Shown: positions 53,385 to 64,000 of the stretch, in pieces
Numbering within the stretch: position 1 is the stretch's first letter
Layout: every line of letters starts with the position of its first letter
Assembly (NCBI RefSeq): GCF_000203815.1
Contig: NW_004457729.1
Span: forward strand, 1,364,674 to 1,428,673
Reading direction: 5' to 3'
Length of the DNA: 64,000 nucleotides
Source of the DNA: Cavenderia fasciculata
Taxonomy: Eukaryota; Evosea; Eumycetozoa; Acytosteliales; Cavenderiaceae
Notes under the pieces: model-generated
The model's input: only the letters and a program-made list of their open reading frames with translations
What the model was told of the DNA's origin: nothing
Database searches by the model: none
Translations under genes and position numbers: made by a program

Positions 53385-55733
53385 ATGGTGAAAATTAAAT
53401 TGATTTGTATCATTTTAGTATTATATACTCTAACTTTTATTATTGTTAGAGCTCAAGGTAATTATTTATTTATTTATTCTATCAAAAAATATTTTTGATT
53501 TTAAATCTTCAATCCAATCTCTTAACATAATCAATTTGATTTTTATCTATCTATCTATCTATCTATTTAGATCAAATCAATTTTGTTTGTACTATAAGAG
53601 ATTTAACACCAGAAAGAAATCCAGATTTTGAAATTGATAGCCCCAATAAAGTAATTACAGGAATCGTTAGAAAGAATCTTGGTCAAGATAGAAAGCCAGT
53701 TTACTGTTGTGAAGATCAACCATACCCCAGCAAATCACAATTTGTAGTGCACAATCAAACAACCTTTTATTCATGGTTCAACGATGTGGAAAATGTCAAC
53801 ATTCCCATTAATGTTGTGTTTACTCTAACCAACAACAGAACCGACAATCCAAATGTATATTCCTACAAGAACGATCAATTTTTCCCAATCGATGGCAAGG
53901 GTTGGGAAGCCCCTGGTGTAGATACTATGCCAAACAAAAAAAAATACGCTCGCAACTTTCATTTTTGTTTAGAAATGCATGCTAGATTTACTTATCTTGT
54001 ATGTTGAAAGAGAAAAAAAGAAAAAAAGAAAAAAGACATTTATTTATTTATTAATTTTTTTTTGATTTTAGGGAGGAGAAGTATTTAAATTCCAAGGAGA
54101 TGATGATGTATTTGTTTTCATCAATAATCTATTGGTTGTTGATTTGGGAGCACCACATGAAATCAAGGATGGACAAGCCTATAGAGAATTGACATTGGAT
54201 ACCTTGGGTCTTCAAAAGGGCAAGGACTATCCATTTGACTTTTTCTACTGTGAGCGTCACTCGGTCGAGTCGCACATTGAACTGTCCACCTCGATCCAGT
54301 TAAAGTGTGGTTACATTGACTATTGTGGTGTCTGCGAAGGTGATGGATCGTCGTGTTGTCATCCAGAAGTACACTGTGATGATAAGGACAAGTGTACAGT
54401 TGACAAGTGTCCTCCACCCAGATCGCAAATCAGCAAGGACCAGATTTCCAAGTACTGTACACACGAATACAAGATTTGCGACAACACTGATGTCTGCTCC
54501 GAGTCCAAGTGCGACCCCACCACCGGTGAATGCAAGAAAGGAGATAATTTGTCTTGTTTTCCACAAGATTGCAAGATTGTGTCGTGTGCTCCAAATGCCG
54601 GTTGTCAATACCAAGACATGGCTTGTGATGAGAACAGGTCGTGTCAAAAAGGTAGATGTGACAACAGCACCTGTATCTATGTACCCATTAAATGCGATGA
54701 CTCGAATGAGTGTACCGTCAACTCGTGCAAGGAAGGTGTCGGATGTGTCTACTCGCCAAAGATTTGTGACGATCTCGACTCGTGTACCGTTGACACGTGC
54801 AACAACAGCACTGGGTGCGTGCACACCAAGATCCCCAACTGCGTTTCTTGTTCTACCAAGGGTCTTGTTTGCAAGACCGTAGATCTATGCAAGCCACAGG
54901 AATGCAACCAAGATGCCACTGGGTGTGTCACCAAAGACCTCAACTGTAACGACGGCAACCCATGTACAATCGATACATGTCTCAACGGCACCTGTGTCAA
55001 CTCTCCCAAGTGTCTGTCCAACAGTTGTCAATATGCCTCGTGTGACGTCGAGACCACAGGTGGCGAGTGTGTCTATCAACAGCGTAACTGCGACGATCTA
55101 AACGTTTGTACTGTTGACGATTGCGACCCCAGTCTGCCAGTTGGCAAATCGTGTACACACAAGCCAGACCCTTGCGACGATAAAAATGCCTGTACAATGG
55201 ATGCCTGTGTCTCAATGAATAGTACGACCACCGAACTCAACAAATGTGTTCATACCCCAGTTGTATGTCCACACAAGCCATGTATGGAGGTCGCTTGTCT
55301 CCCCACGTCTGGATGTGTCTACACCCCCGTCAAATGTCCAACCAACAACTTTTGTGATGTCGCCACCTGCGATGCCAATGCCGGTGGATGTATCTCATAC
55401 AATCGTACTTGTAACGCTGAAAACAGAGACTGTCAAAACACCACCTGTAACAGAGAGAACCAGAAATGCGAGTCGAGAAACTACGACCCTCTCCCATTCA
55501 AGTGTCAATCGGCCGCTGTCAAGGCTGGTGTCGCCGTTGGTGCCGCTGCCATCGCCGGTATTGTAATTGGTGCCGCCGCCGCCGTCGGTCTCGCTGCATT
55601 TGGTGGCAAGAAGGGTTACGATCTCTGGAAACAAAATAGAGCCGCTAAAATGTCAGTCACCGCCTCCAATCCACTCTACACTCCAAATCCAAATCAAGGT
55701 ACAAATCCACTTTATGGTGGTCCTCCAGCTTAG
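53385..55733 (+). CDS. Psi-type PA14/fibro-slime protein with CTDC repeats and C-terminal membrane anchor
   Basis: Three exons: 53385-53457, 53571-53998 and 54072-55733, 720 residues. Signal peptide MVKIKLICIILVLYTLTF. Residues about 28-225 form the fibro-slime/PA14 domain (IRDLTPERNPDFE, GKGWEAPGVDT, FHFCLEMHARFTYLGGEVFK and the calcium-binding-type FQGDDDVFVFINNLLVVDLG). About 235-640 is a series of Cys-rich CTDC repeats (CDDKDKCTVDKC, CDDSNECTVNSC, CDDLDSCTVDTC). A hydrophobic, Ala/Gly-rich helix (about 660-685) precedes a short Asn/Pro-rich tail. This is the architecture of Dictyostelium prespore-cell-inducing factors; psiA is a secreted glycoprotein inducing prespore differentiation. The anchor suggests this one stays on the surface or is shed. 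The repeat region is written in GC-rich codons. Confidence 0.93.
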
Positions 55734-57070
55734 CCATAAGCAAAGTAAAATTAGTATTAAATAATTAATATATATATAGAAATCAACAATAATTATTACA
55801 ACTCAACACAAAAGAAAAGAAATATATAGAGAAAAAAAAAAAAGAAAAAACAAAAGAAAAAAAGTAAAACCAAAAATAATATTAACAAATAACAACAACA
55901 AGACAACAAGACAACTACAACCGACACCAAAAGATACAGTGCAATATATTATACATATAATCTAGATATATATATATCCCTTTTCCATCCATCAACCCAT
56001 TTTTCTTTTTCCCAACCTTTCACTACTGTAAATTAAACTTTATCCAAACTTTTGACGTATAACAATAAAACCATTTAAAAATTAACCAATATCACTATAG
56101 TTGTTTTCCATTCCATTGTTGTTCCAAATATCCAATATTTGAGAGAGTGTATTATTATATAGTATATTTTAAGGTTGGGTTTATTTTTCGAGTGTCTCTA
56201 AAGTTTCGTGTTTATAAGTTGGGGCAATGAAGCCAAGATTATACGCCATCGTCATCTACACCCGAACACATTGATATTAATTCCAATGGGTTAAAATTAG
56301 CTCTATTAGTTCTACAATGAATAAAGAGAGTTTGTCATATGCTGATTAGTAGTCATTCATCAATGTATCTGTATTGTTGTTGATTGACTCTTTTTGTTTC
56401 AATCAAGATTGATTGATCACCTACCTATTGATTAAAGATAGTGGAGATGAAGAAGAAGAAGATGATACACTTGAAAATGAAGAAGACTTTAATGTCGATG
56501 ATGGTAAACTATATGATGTCGAAGATGAGCCCATTGATCCAAATCCATTGGTAAATGATGAAGTTGATCGAGATGCCTTTGATGAGACTCTCATTAAACC
56601 TCTAATCGCTGATCCACAGTTCATTTCTTCTAAATCTAAATATATATAATTAAGATAATATATATGTAATAATACTAAAATGCTTTCAAACAAGCAAGGA
56701 TGGATGATCAGATCATTCGTCTTTTCGCGAAAAAACTCAAACACCAATTACAACATTCAAAGACAAAGATAAAACTTGGGTAGAACTTTCTGAATAAATC
56801 TCATTGTTACTCAAAGTTTATGTCAACATTTATATTTATAGTCCCCAACATATATGTAGGTGTAATATTGATATTAAATGTATTAAAATACCAAAATGTA
56901 TGAGGTTTGAAATATATCTATAGTTTCGTTCGTTTTTTGTCCAAAAATTAAAAAAAAATACAAAATTAAATGTGAGAGGTCAATGAATTAACGAGCGAGG
57001 AGTATAGTATTATTTGTTTATCTCTATCTATCTAATCTATTTATTTATTTATATATATATATCAAGAAGA
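55734..57070. other. 1.3-kb spacer with an acidic coding-like segment
   Basis: Poly-A-rich sequence from 55740 to 55920 and AT-rich DNA follow the psi stop. A short conceptual peptide MKPRLYAIVIYTRTH sits near 56227. An acidic open segment at 56413-56649 is listed separately. Near 56720-56797 another short frame reads TPITTFKDKDKTWVELSE and then stops, with ordinary composition. These may be pieces of one broken or spliced gene I could not assemble with confidence. The stretch up to 57070 is the promoter of the helicase gene. Confidence 0.35.
56413..56649 (+). pseudogene. Acidic protein-coding segment without a start
   Basis: A 78-codon frame with Glu/Asp-rich then ordinary sequence (DEPIDPNPLVNDEVDRDAFD, TLIKPLIADPQFISS) but no in-frame ATG. 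It opens after a possible acceptor (ATTAAAG). Codon use and composition look coding. It may be an exon of a gene whose other parts are not visible, or a decayed gene. No family is recognised. Confidence 0.35.
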
Positions 57071-59961
57071 ATGACAGGAGGAGAAGAAACTAAAAAGAAA
57101 CCAGTTGCAGGAGGAGGAGCAAGAGGAGGTAGAAAGGGAAAGGGTAAAGGATTCAAAGGAAAGGGAGGACCAAAGAAACCATTCGTTAAAAAGAATGTTG
57201 TCATTACTACAGGTCCCAATGGAGAACAGATTGAAAAGAGACAAAGAGGATTAAGAAAGAAAAAGACAAAGAGTGCTACTGCCGCCGCCGCCGCTGCTGC
57301 ACAGAAACCAAAGGAAAAGGTTATCAAGAATTGGGAAAAGGTTGAAATCGATACCAATAGCTTCAATCATTTTGCTGCTAGTGGTTTGGTTGGTTTGGAA
57401 GTTATCGATGCTGGTTCATACAATACTTATGAATCTGGTGGTGGTAAAGGAAAGAGAAAGTCTGTAGTTGCAGAGGTTGTTGAAGAAACTACAAGCGACA
57501 CTGAATCTGAAAAGAAATCGTCTTCTTCGTCAAAAAAGAATAACAAACAAGGAATTGTACTCCATGAAAGAGAAAAGGAAGAAAAGGAAGGAGCTATTGT
57601 AGACGCTAAACACAAGAACAAAAAGGCTAAAAAGGGAAATCAACAACAACAACAACAACAAGAAGACAACAAGAATAGAAATAGTGAAGAGTTTAAACAA
57701 AAGAAAAAGGATTTTGAAGAGTTTAGAAAGGAACAACGTGTTGCAAGAGAACAAAAAAAGAAAGAATTCCAACTTCAAGATAGAATTGCTCCAGAAGCTG
57801 CTGATACTTTGGACATGACTGTTTGGGAATCTTATAACCTCGATCCACTCATTATCAAGGGTTTACGTGCACTCGGTTACGAAAGACCAACTGAAATTCA
57901 ATCTCAAGTAATTCCTGCCTCAATTCAAAGTGGAAATGATATTATTGGTGCTGCTGAAACTGTATGTTCAATTATAATAATAATAATAATAATTAATAAC
58001 ATTATTTATATTAATATTATTATTGTTTGTTGTTTTGATTTTGTTTTGATTTAGGGATCAGGTAAAACATTGGCATTTGGTATTCCAATGGTTAATACAA
58101 TTTTAAAATATTTAAGAGCTCAAGGAGAAGATGTTACTAGAAGTACTCTGCCACAAGTAGGTCTTTTGAAAAAGGATAATAGTCACAAGAAGTTGTTGGC
58201 ACTTGTACTCTGTCCAACTAGAGAGTTGGCTATTCAAGTAACCAACCATCTTAGAACCGTTGCCTTGGAGACATCGCTTAGAATCATTTCAGTGGTTGGT
58301 GGTCTATCGCAAAAGAAACAAGACAGAGAGTTGAATTCCAAGCCAGAGATTGTAGTTGCTACCCCTGGTCGTCTCTGGGAGCTAATCGATGAAGGTGACA
58401 AGTATTTGGGTGATTTCACAAACCTTCTTTGTTTTGGTATCGATGAAGCCGATCGTATGGTTGAAAAAGGTGTCTTTAGAGAAATTGATTCAATTCTTGA
58501 AAGATTACCACAATATCAACTTCATTATAAAAAGGGTCAAAATGATGAAGAACAAGAAGAAGTAGAACAAGATGAAGATGAAGATCAAGAGGAACAAGAA
58601 GATGCAGAGGAAGAAGAACAACAAGAAGAAGATGGAGAAGAAGAAGAAGAAGAACAAGTTGATGAAGACCAAGAAGAAGAAGAAGAGATGGAAGATATTA
58701 AGGATATTGAAGATATTGAAGATATTGAAGATATTCAAGGGATGGAAGAATTAGAAGAGATTGATGGAGATGATGAGGAAATAATTGATTTCCAAGAAGG
58801 AGAAATTGATCCAGATGATTTCCAAGCAGAGGAGGTTGGATTTGAAAAATTCACAAGTGTAAAGAGACAAACATTTATCTTTTCGGCTACTATTGTTGGT
58901 GTGCATGACGAACAACAAAAGGATGCCAAAAAGAAAAAGAAATATGCCAACAAGGAATTGACACCATTGCAAACACTCATCTCTAAAATCAATTTCCATC
59001 GTAAATATAAATTGATCGATTGTACACTTAAAAAATTGACGGCTCACAGCCTCAAGGAATCCAAGATTCTGTGTAACCTCGACGAAAAGGATCAATACCT
59101 CTACTACTTTATCGATCGTTATCCAGGCAAGACATTGGTCTTTGTTAACAGTGTCGATTGTATTCGTCGTCTCTTGGCCATTCTCAAATTGCTAAAGGTC
59201 GTTGCCTTCCCGTTGCACGCTCAAATGGAACAACGTCAACGTCTTCGTAACCTCGATCATTTCAAACGTGAAAAGAATGTCATTTTGATTGCTACCGATG
59301 TCGCTGCTCGTGGTCTCGATATCCCAGGTGTTGAACATGTCGTCCATTACCAAATGCCTCGTACCATTGAATTGTATGTCCATCGTAGTGGTCGTACCGC
59401 CCGTTCCAATCGTGAAGGTATCAGTGTCCTCTTTGTCGATCCAAGCGAACAAAAGACCTACGCCGCCTTTACCGACAAACTTGAACACGAAATCCTCGAC
59501 TTCCCAATCGACTTCAAGTTTATGCCAGCTGTTCGTGAACGTATCGGAATGGCCTATGACATTGACAAACAATCTTTTGAAAAGAAAAAGGTATCCGATG
59601 AAAAGAATTGGTATCTTCGTAATGCAAAGGCTATTGATATGCAATTAGATGATGTTTTGTATGTAAAAAAAAATCAAGTCACAAAAGAGAAAAATATTAA
59701 TCTAATATATTATTTATTATTTATTATTTATTTATTATTTATAGTTATCAATCAGATTCTGAAGATGAAAAGGATAAACAATATAGAGAAAAGTCAAGAT
59801 TAAATCAATTAAAGATGACTTTGGATGCTGTGTTGGCTCAACCATTAATGCCATCTGGTGTATCAAGGAGATATGGAGCAGGTATTGAAGAATGGACAAA
59901 CAAAAAGAACGCAAGAGCTACCTTGGATCTTGAAAAGAGTAAATCAAAAAAGAAATGGTAA
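57071..59961 (+). CDS. DEAD-box RNA helicase, DDX24/MAK5 type
   Basis: Three exons: 57071-57961, 58055-59658 and 59745-59961, 903 residues. Start at MTGGEETKKKPVAGG; upstream in-frame codons are AT-rich noise. The N-terminal 230 residues are Lys/Gly/Ala-rich. Helicase motifs in order: Q motif (WESYNLDPLIIKGLRALGY), GAAETGSGKT split by intron 1, PTRELAIQ, VATPGRLWELID, DEAD (IDEADRM), SAT (FIFSATIVG), LVFVNSVDCIRRL, ATDVAARGLDIPGVEHVVHY and HRSGRTAR. A 150-residue Glu/Asp/Gln-rich insert stands between DEAD and SAT, the place where MAK5/DDX24 proteins also carry an insert, though much longer here. A C-terminal segment (QPLMPSGVSRRYGAGIEEWT) is also family-typical. The likely role is large ribosomal subunit assembly in the nucleolus. 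Confidence 0.93.
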
Positions 59962-61004
59962 TAAAACTACACTAGTATTACGTAGATCAACTATACTTTA
60001 TTTTAAAAACAAAACTGCAGCTGTAGTAGCAGATCATTTGATTCATCTTGAATCTGGTTCGGTGAACAATAGGTTGATTGACACCAAAAAAAAATATTCC
60101 CTTATTTGGGAACAAGGTTGCTTGACACGTGGTTAACCGTATTGACACATGTTTTGAACATATCTCAAACAACAAAGAAAAGAATTTCTTCACCTTCCTT
60201 TCTTTACTTTTCAAAAGAGGATCAAGAAACTAAAGTATTCTTTTTGTAACATTATTATTTGCAATGAATATTTTGTTTATTTTTTTTTTATGATTCATCC
60301 TATCTAAAGATTAGATTAGAACCAAAGTTAAAACAAGATCATTACCATCATCACTTAAGTCATTATAAAATGAATGAGATGAAGCGATTATTTAAAAGAG
60401 CCAGTTGATTGATTGGTTGGGTTTCTTCTTGACAATGGCATGGTTTGTGATTCATTAAATAATGATTTCGGTGACAATGGGAATGATCTAGAGTATATCG
60501 GTTCACCAATGATGAGATTATTATGATTGATGGTTGTTCATTTGAAAGGGAGGCCTCTTTTAGAACAAAGAATAATAATAAACCATAAGACTAAAGAAAA
60601 TAGTCATAATAATAATTAATATTAATTAAAAGTGATGGATTTTGGGAATTCTAATAAACATACAAATAATTGTATTTGTATACAAATAATATTTTGATAA
60701 TAATAAAATGACAATGTCGATGACGTATTTACAATATTTATCAGCTGCTCAAGTTCTGTAATTTATTAGAAAAAATTAAAATTAAATAAAATTTAATTAG
60801 AGTTTGAAGTTCAGTTTATAAAGAAATTCGTACAATGATCATCACATTTTCAAAGCCGAAAGAACTCTGGGAAGTTTCGAGCTTTCAAGTCAACTCGAAG
60901 GAGATCTCAAGAAGAATGACTTTGCATCATCATCATCATCATCATCATTATGATCATCACTCTTTAATTATATATGTATAGAATAGAATAGAATTAGAGG
61001 AATA
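59962..61004. promoter_or_regulatory. Spacer upstream of the FNIP-type gene, with a small ORF
   Basis: About 1 kb with no supported gene. At 60835-60981 a 48-codon frame begins MIITFSKPKELWEVSSFQVN and contains an eight-His run from CAT repeats; it ends 24 bases before the next start, so it could be an upstream ORF in that gene's leader or chance. The rest is AT-rich. Nothing else is visible. Confidence 0.35.
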
Positions 61005-63002
61005 ATGAAAGAAGAGGAATGTTATTTAATCAGTAGCAAAGTATCAAACTTGATATTGTTAAATATTGCTGAAAAGATTGACAACAATGCAGATTTAATA
61101 TGCTTCTTGTTGACTTGTAAAAGGTTATACTTTAACATTGGACAACAACATGGTGGCAAGATTAGATTCAAACATCTAGAGTACATTGATACCAAAGTGT
61201 CGACTCTTTCAACCTTTCCTATGAATCTACAGTTTGTAAGATCGATGAAACACTTTAATCTACGATCGTTTACTAGTCTATTCAACAACTCTTTGGCAAA
61301 TCAAATCGTATTGTCTGATGATCAAGAGTCTATACCAATACTCAATAACTCGTTGATGACAAATACTACACCATCTGATGACAGTGATGATGATAGATTA
61401 TATGTACTGATTCATCAAGACTCAACTCAATTAAATGATATGGTTTTACCAATCAATACAAAGACCGTTCATATTATTAAACATATGAAAACACCTCTAC
61501 TGCCAATGACATTGTTTAAGGGAGTCAAGAACCTTGAACAATTGTTCATATCACAGTATGCACCAAGACAAAAGATGTGTAAACTACCCGAGTCAATCAG
61601 ATCGTTGCATATACTGCGAATGGAGCAATCGTCTTTGGATGGTGGAGACATGTTTCCGTCGCAACTAGAGACACTCGAGTTGATGGGACCAAACGATCCC
61701 GTCCAACTAGGCAGTCTGGGACTGGCCAAATTGCAGTATCTAAAGACACTCAAAATCGATTCAATCATGACTGGTCCATCTTCCCCGGTCCCTCTTTTCC
61801 CAACGTCATTGGTATCACTCAATATTGAAATGAGCCATACTCCACCAGCCGACCTTTTCCGTTCACTAGTATCACTCGAATCACTCACACTCTCTGTTCA
61901 TTCTGAACACGTCGATATGGACTATGCACTCGATCTCACCACTCTACACGCACTCGAATCATTTGAATTGTACGTCAACACTGCGTCAATTGAAAGCTCG
62001 GCCATCCAACTACCGTTCGCTTCTAGTCTTAGGCATTTGCGTATCTCTGCGCATTTGAGGAACCTCACTACACAGTTTTTCCCACAGTCATCTTTGACCA
62101 GTTTGGATATTGATACGAGTAGTCTAAACTTTGATACAGTCGCTCTACCAACATCGCTCGTTACTCTTAGACTACAACCTCCAAGTCAAATTGCAGTCCC
62201 ACCCGGATACATTCCAAACAGTGTCAAGAATCTATTCATTGTATTGTATGGCGGTGCTGGATTGTTGGATGGAGCCATTCCATCGTCGGTTGAAGAGTTG
62301 ACAATGTTTGGATACGAAGGTGCAGTGACACCCAACAATTTCCCAAACTCTATTAAAAAGCTTACTTGGAATAGAGTCAATAGCGTCAATACCGTTGAAA
62401 CGACTCTCCCCAATCAATTGGAAAAGTTTAAATGGATGACTCATATAGATGTCGATCCAGGATTCACCCATCCATCGTATCCATCGACACTGCTAGAGTT
62501 GGAGTTTTCAGGGTTCCCATCAATCCATCCACCCATCTCTTATCCGTCTTCACTCACCAAGCTCAACTGTTCTATTGCTCCAATACAAGACAACGGTCAA
62601 CCCAATGACACAGCAGCAGCTACTCCAATCTATTCAATTTCATCATTACGACAATTACAAGACGGTCCATTTAAATTCTCCACCATTCTTCTCAGAAAAC
62701 TTGTACTCAAACTTGAACAAAGAGGTAGTTTTAGATTGGACCAAGTAATCAATCAAACAAATGTTGAAAAGTTGTCACTTTGTGGATTCTCAAATGAAGA
62801 TGCATGGTTTAAAGCAACTATTAAAAGATTAGATAAAGATAATGCATCGGTATTAATTGTAGACAACAAATCTTTGTTTGGTGGTATCATTCATCAATCA
62901 AGACAACCAAACAACGACAGTTCAACCAAAGATATATATAGGCCGATTTATATTCACGCTAAAGATAATGGTACTATTTGTTGGAGTTTTAATCCAATTT
63001 AA
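61005..63002 (+). CDS. F-box-like/FNIP-type repeat protein
   Basis: Single exon, 665 residues. The N-terminus (VSNLILLNIAEKIDNNADLI followed by CFLLTCKRLYFNI) is the F-box-like start common to dictyostelid FNIP and LRR proteins. From about residue 165 there are tandem ~22-residue beta-type repeats with phrases such as FPTSLVSLNIEMSH, LPTSLVTLRLQ, IPNSVKNLFIVLYGG, IPSSVEELTMFGYEG and FPNSIKKLTW. The 'P(N/S)S(V/I/L)..L' core corresponds to FNIP/LRR-like repeats that are greatly expanded in this lineage. The C-terminal 100 residues lack repeats and end in TICWSFNPI. It may serve as a substrate adaptor for ubiquitin ligases if the F-box is real. Confidence 0.85.
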   Translation: MKEEECYLISSKVSNLILLNIAEKIDNNADLICFLLTCKRLYFNIGQQHGGKIRFKHLEYIDTKVSTLSTFPMNLQFVRSMKHFNLRSFTSLFNNSLANQIVLSDDQESIPILNNSLMTNTTPSDDSDDDRLYVLIHQDSTQLNDMVLPINTKTVHIIKHMKTPLLPMTLFKGVKNLEQLFISQYAPRQKMCKLPESIRSLHILRMEQSSLDGGDMFPSQLETLELMGPNDPVQLGSLGLAKLQYLKTLKIDSIMTGPSSPVPLFPTSLVSLNIEMSHTPPADLFRSLVSLESLTLSVHSEHVDMDYALDLTTLHALESFELYVNTASIESSAIQLPFASSLRHLRISAHLRNLTTQFFPQSSLTSLDIDTSSLNFDTVALPTSLVTLRLQPPSQIAVPPGYIPNSVKNLFIVLYGGAGLLDGAIPSSVEELTMFGYEGAVTPNNFPNSIKKLTWNRVNSVNTVETTLPNQLEKFKWMTHIDVDPGFTHPSYPSTLLELEFSGFPSIHPPISYPSSLTKLNCSIAPIQDNGQPNDTAAATPIYSISSLRQLQDGPFKFSTILLRKLVLKLEQRGSFRLDQVINQTNVEKLSLCGFSNEDAWFKATIKRLDKDNASVLIVDNKSLFGGIIHQSRQPNNDSSTKDIYRPIYIHAKDNGTICWSFNPI

Positions 63003-63112
63003 TTTATTTTAAAAGTCCTAATTTAAATAAATAAAAGATAATAAAAGATTATTTTTGTCTCTTAAAGAAATGATACTAGTACTACTTACTTTACTTACTC
63101 GTTGCTTATATA
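63003..63112. other. 3' flank of the FNIP-type gene
   Basis: AT-rich 3' sequence with ACTACTTACTTTACTTACTC repeats. No coding or RNA feature; the fossil element starts just beyond. Confidence 0.3.
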
Positions 63113-63900
63113 TATTGCGATATGTTGGAGCAGATCCACCACGTCAACTACCGCATTCGAATGCATATGCAAAGGTCACAAGCAGTTGACGTGGTGGACA
63201 TGCCTATTCGATGCCCAGGGAGAAGGTTGTTAGGATTATAATTTTCTAAGTATGTTGCTGAGTGCAACCTATTCAAAGATGAAGTAGCATTTGTGGGCTA
63301 TAAAGTAAATGGAGATGGACTCACAATGAATGAAGAGAAAACGAAACCGATTGTGGAGCTTCCGATGCCAGAGAATGTTAAACAACTACGAAGGTTTCTG
63401 GGAATGATGTCCTTTTATCAGAGATTCATCAAAGGACAAACCAAATGTTGTTCCATCTTTTTTAGTACTATTTCCAAATGTCTCTTGTGGTCTTCCTCAT
63501 TCTTCGAGAAAACCAATATGTCATCGATATAACATATAACAAAAATATCTTCTTCCTTATTCTCTCCAATCTTCTTTATAATCTTGAATGGACCAATCTT
63601 GTCTTGAATCAATTTCTTACTGTCCACAACCTGCTTCAGTAATGCGTCACAGAACTAGTAGAGCCAATTAGGGAGGCAATTGCTATAAAGGAGAAAACCA
63701 AAGCGGGAGAGTTGCCCGAGAACGGATGGAGAAAAGCAGTGGTAGATTGCAAAGAGATACTGGTCAGCAAACCAGTGATGAAGTTATTGGATGGTAACAA
63801 AGATTTTGTCATCCATACAGATGCTTCAAACTATGGTGTGGGATCAGTCGTCTCACAACTGGACGAGGACGGAGAATATCACCCAGAAAAAAATCTGTAG
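63113..63900. mobile_element. Ty3/Gypsy-type retrotransposon fossil, broken and rearranged
   Basis: Three recognisable pieces of a pol gene: a reverse-transcriptase thumb-side piece on the plus strand (ENVKQLRRFLGMMSFYQRFI), a reverse-transcriptase palm piece with the YIDD box on the minus strand, and an RNase H start on the plus strand (FVIHTDASNYGVGSVV). The mixed orientation and missing gag, protease, integrase and terminal repeats show that it is a dead fragment, with at least two or three rearrangement breaks. By pattern it is a Ty3/Gypsy relative such as the DGLT-A or Skipper group of dictyostelids. It is probably old, but age cannot be measured here. It continues to or beyond the end of the window only as plain AT-rich DNA. 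Confidence 0.88.
63135..63198. repeat. 15-bp perfect inverted repeat at the edge of the fossil
   Basis: TCCACCACGTCAACT at 63135-63149 and AGTTGACGTGGTGGA at 63184-63198 are exact inverted copies, with a 34-base spacer that itself contains GCATTCGAATGC. It sits at the 5' edge of the recognisable Ty3/Gypsy fragment. The two arms are too long and too GC-rich to be expected by chance. It may mark a fold-back arising during rearrangement, or the terminus of a separate small element. Confidence 0.85.
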
Positions 63901-64000
63901 ATGACAAGAATCAGTTATTACTATTTATATTTCGTTGTTTGTCACCCGATAAATCAAATAAATTTAAATTATTTCAGCAAAATTTGTATCCATTTCATAA
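63901..64000. other. AT-rich end of window
   Basis: AT-rich sequence following the fossil, no feature visible. Confidence 0.3.

Noticed and set aside
57014-57070. Upstream start of the helicase frame
   Set aside because: The extra N-terminal residues come from ATATAT and CTAT repeats; the Met at 57071 follows an A-rich context typical of starts here.
59858-60136. 92-codon frame overlapping the end of the helicase gene
   Set aside because: It overlaps the last helicase exon in another frame and then runs into AT-rich spacer; no recognisable content.
1-64000. CRISPR arrays, operons and prokaryotic signals
   Set aside because: The DNA is eukaryotic with spliceosomal introns throughout; direct repeats seen are microsatellites or protein repeats.

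Overview
The window is nuclear DNA of a dictyostelid social amoeba (Dictyostelium/Cavenderia/Polysphondylium grade; species not determined). The signs are very AT-rich spacers with poly-A, poly-T and ATT/GAA tracts, short introns with GTAAGT or GTATGT donors and T-rich acceptors, homopolymeric Asn/Gln/Ser runs in proteins, and lineage-typical families: CTDC cysteine-rich extracellular proteins, a fibro-slime/PA14 'psi' protein, FNIP-type repeats and DUF3472-ricin lectins. I spliced the genes by hand from donor and acceptor sites, reading phase and fit to each protein family. All exon joins given here keep frame except the first join of the CTDC gene at 19.8-21.8 kb, which is ambiguous.

Layout. 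0.5-4 kb: eIF1A, a gene with a domain best known from plants (PF09713-like), and RNase P/MRP subunit POP5. 4.4-8.3 kb: a tandem cluster of three secreted lectin genes, one of them a short form without the DUF3472 domain, plus the relic tail of another copy. 8.3-13 kb: four-gene metabolic neighbourhood (SLC25A34/35-OAC1-type mitochondrial carrier, nitronate monooxygenase, tyrosine aminotransferase), then SUGCT-like CoA-transferase (13.5-15.1 kb) facing dolichyldiphosphatase (15.2-16.1 kb). A recent partial duplication of the junction of those last two genes lies at 16.36-16.58 kb. 18.6-21.8 kb: a small mitochondrial-looking protein and a CTDC-repeat secreted protein. 22.2-26.3 kb: an arginine deiminase fused to a degenerate CtlX-like domain, and a family-16 methyltransferase. 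26.9-32.1 kb: a J-domain/multi-membrane/MYND protein, the TFIIA large subunit and translin-associated factor X. 32.1-36 kb is a long gene-poor stretch before a multipass membrane protein; a large type I membrane glycoprotein gene faces it (38-40.7 kb).

41.8-50.7 kb: M1 aminopeptidase, a dictyostelid-restricted protein, a protein with a PH-like fold split by a low-complexity insert, a KRTCAP2-type oligosaccharyltransferase subunit (three short exons), and two small membrane proteins. 50.7-53.4 kb: an (ATT)n microsatellite with an adjacent hairpin and a long regulatory-looking spacer. 53.4-55.7 kb: the psi-type PA14/CTDC protein. 57-60 kb: a DDX24/MAK5-type helicase. 61-63 kb: an F-box-like/FNIP-type repeat protein. 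The last kilobase holds a broken, rearranged Ty3/Gypsy fossil.

Most genes are unrelated housekeeping genes. The accessory theme is cell-surface and secreted proteins (lectins, CTDC, psi), plausibly acting in the extracellular matrix during multicellular development. I found no tRNA, rRNA or CRISPR array. The most unusual proteins are the ADI-CtlX fusion with an apparently inactive second half, the J-domain/MYND membrane protein, and the lectin cluster with visible birth and death of copies.
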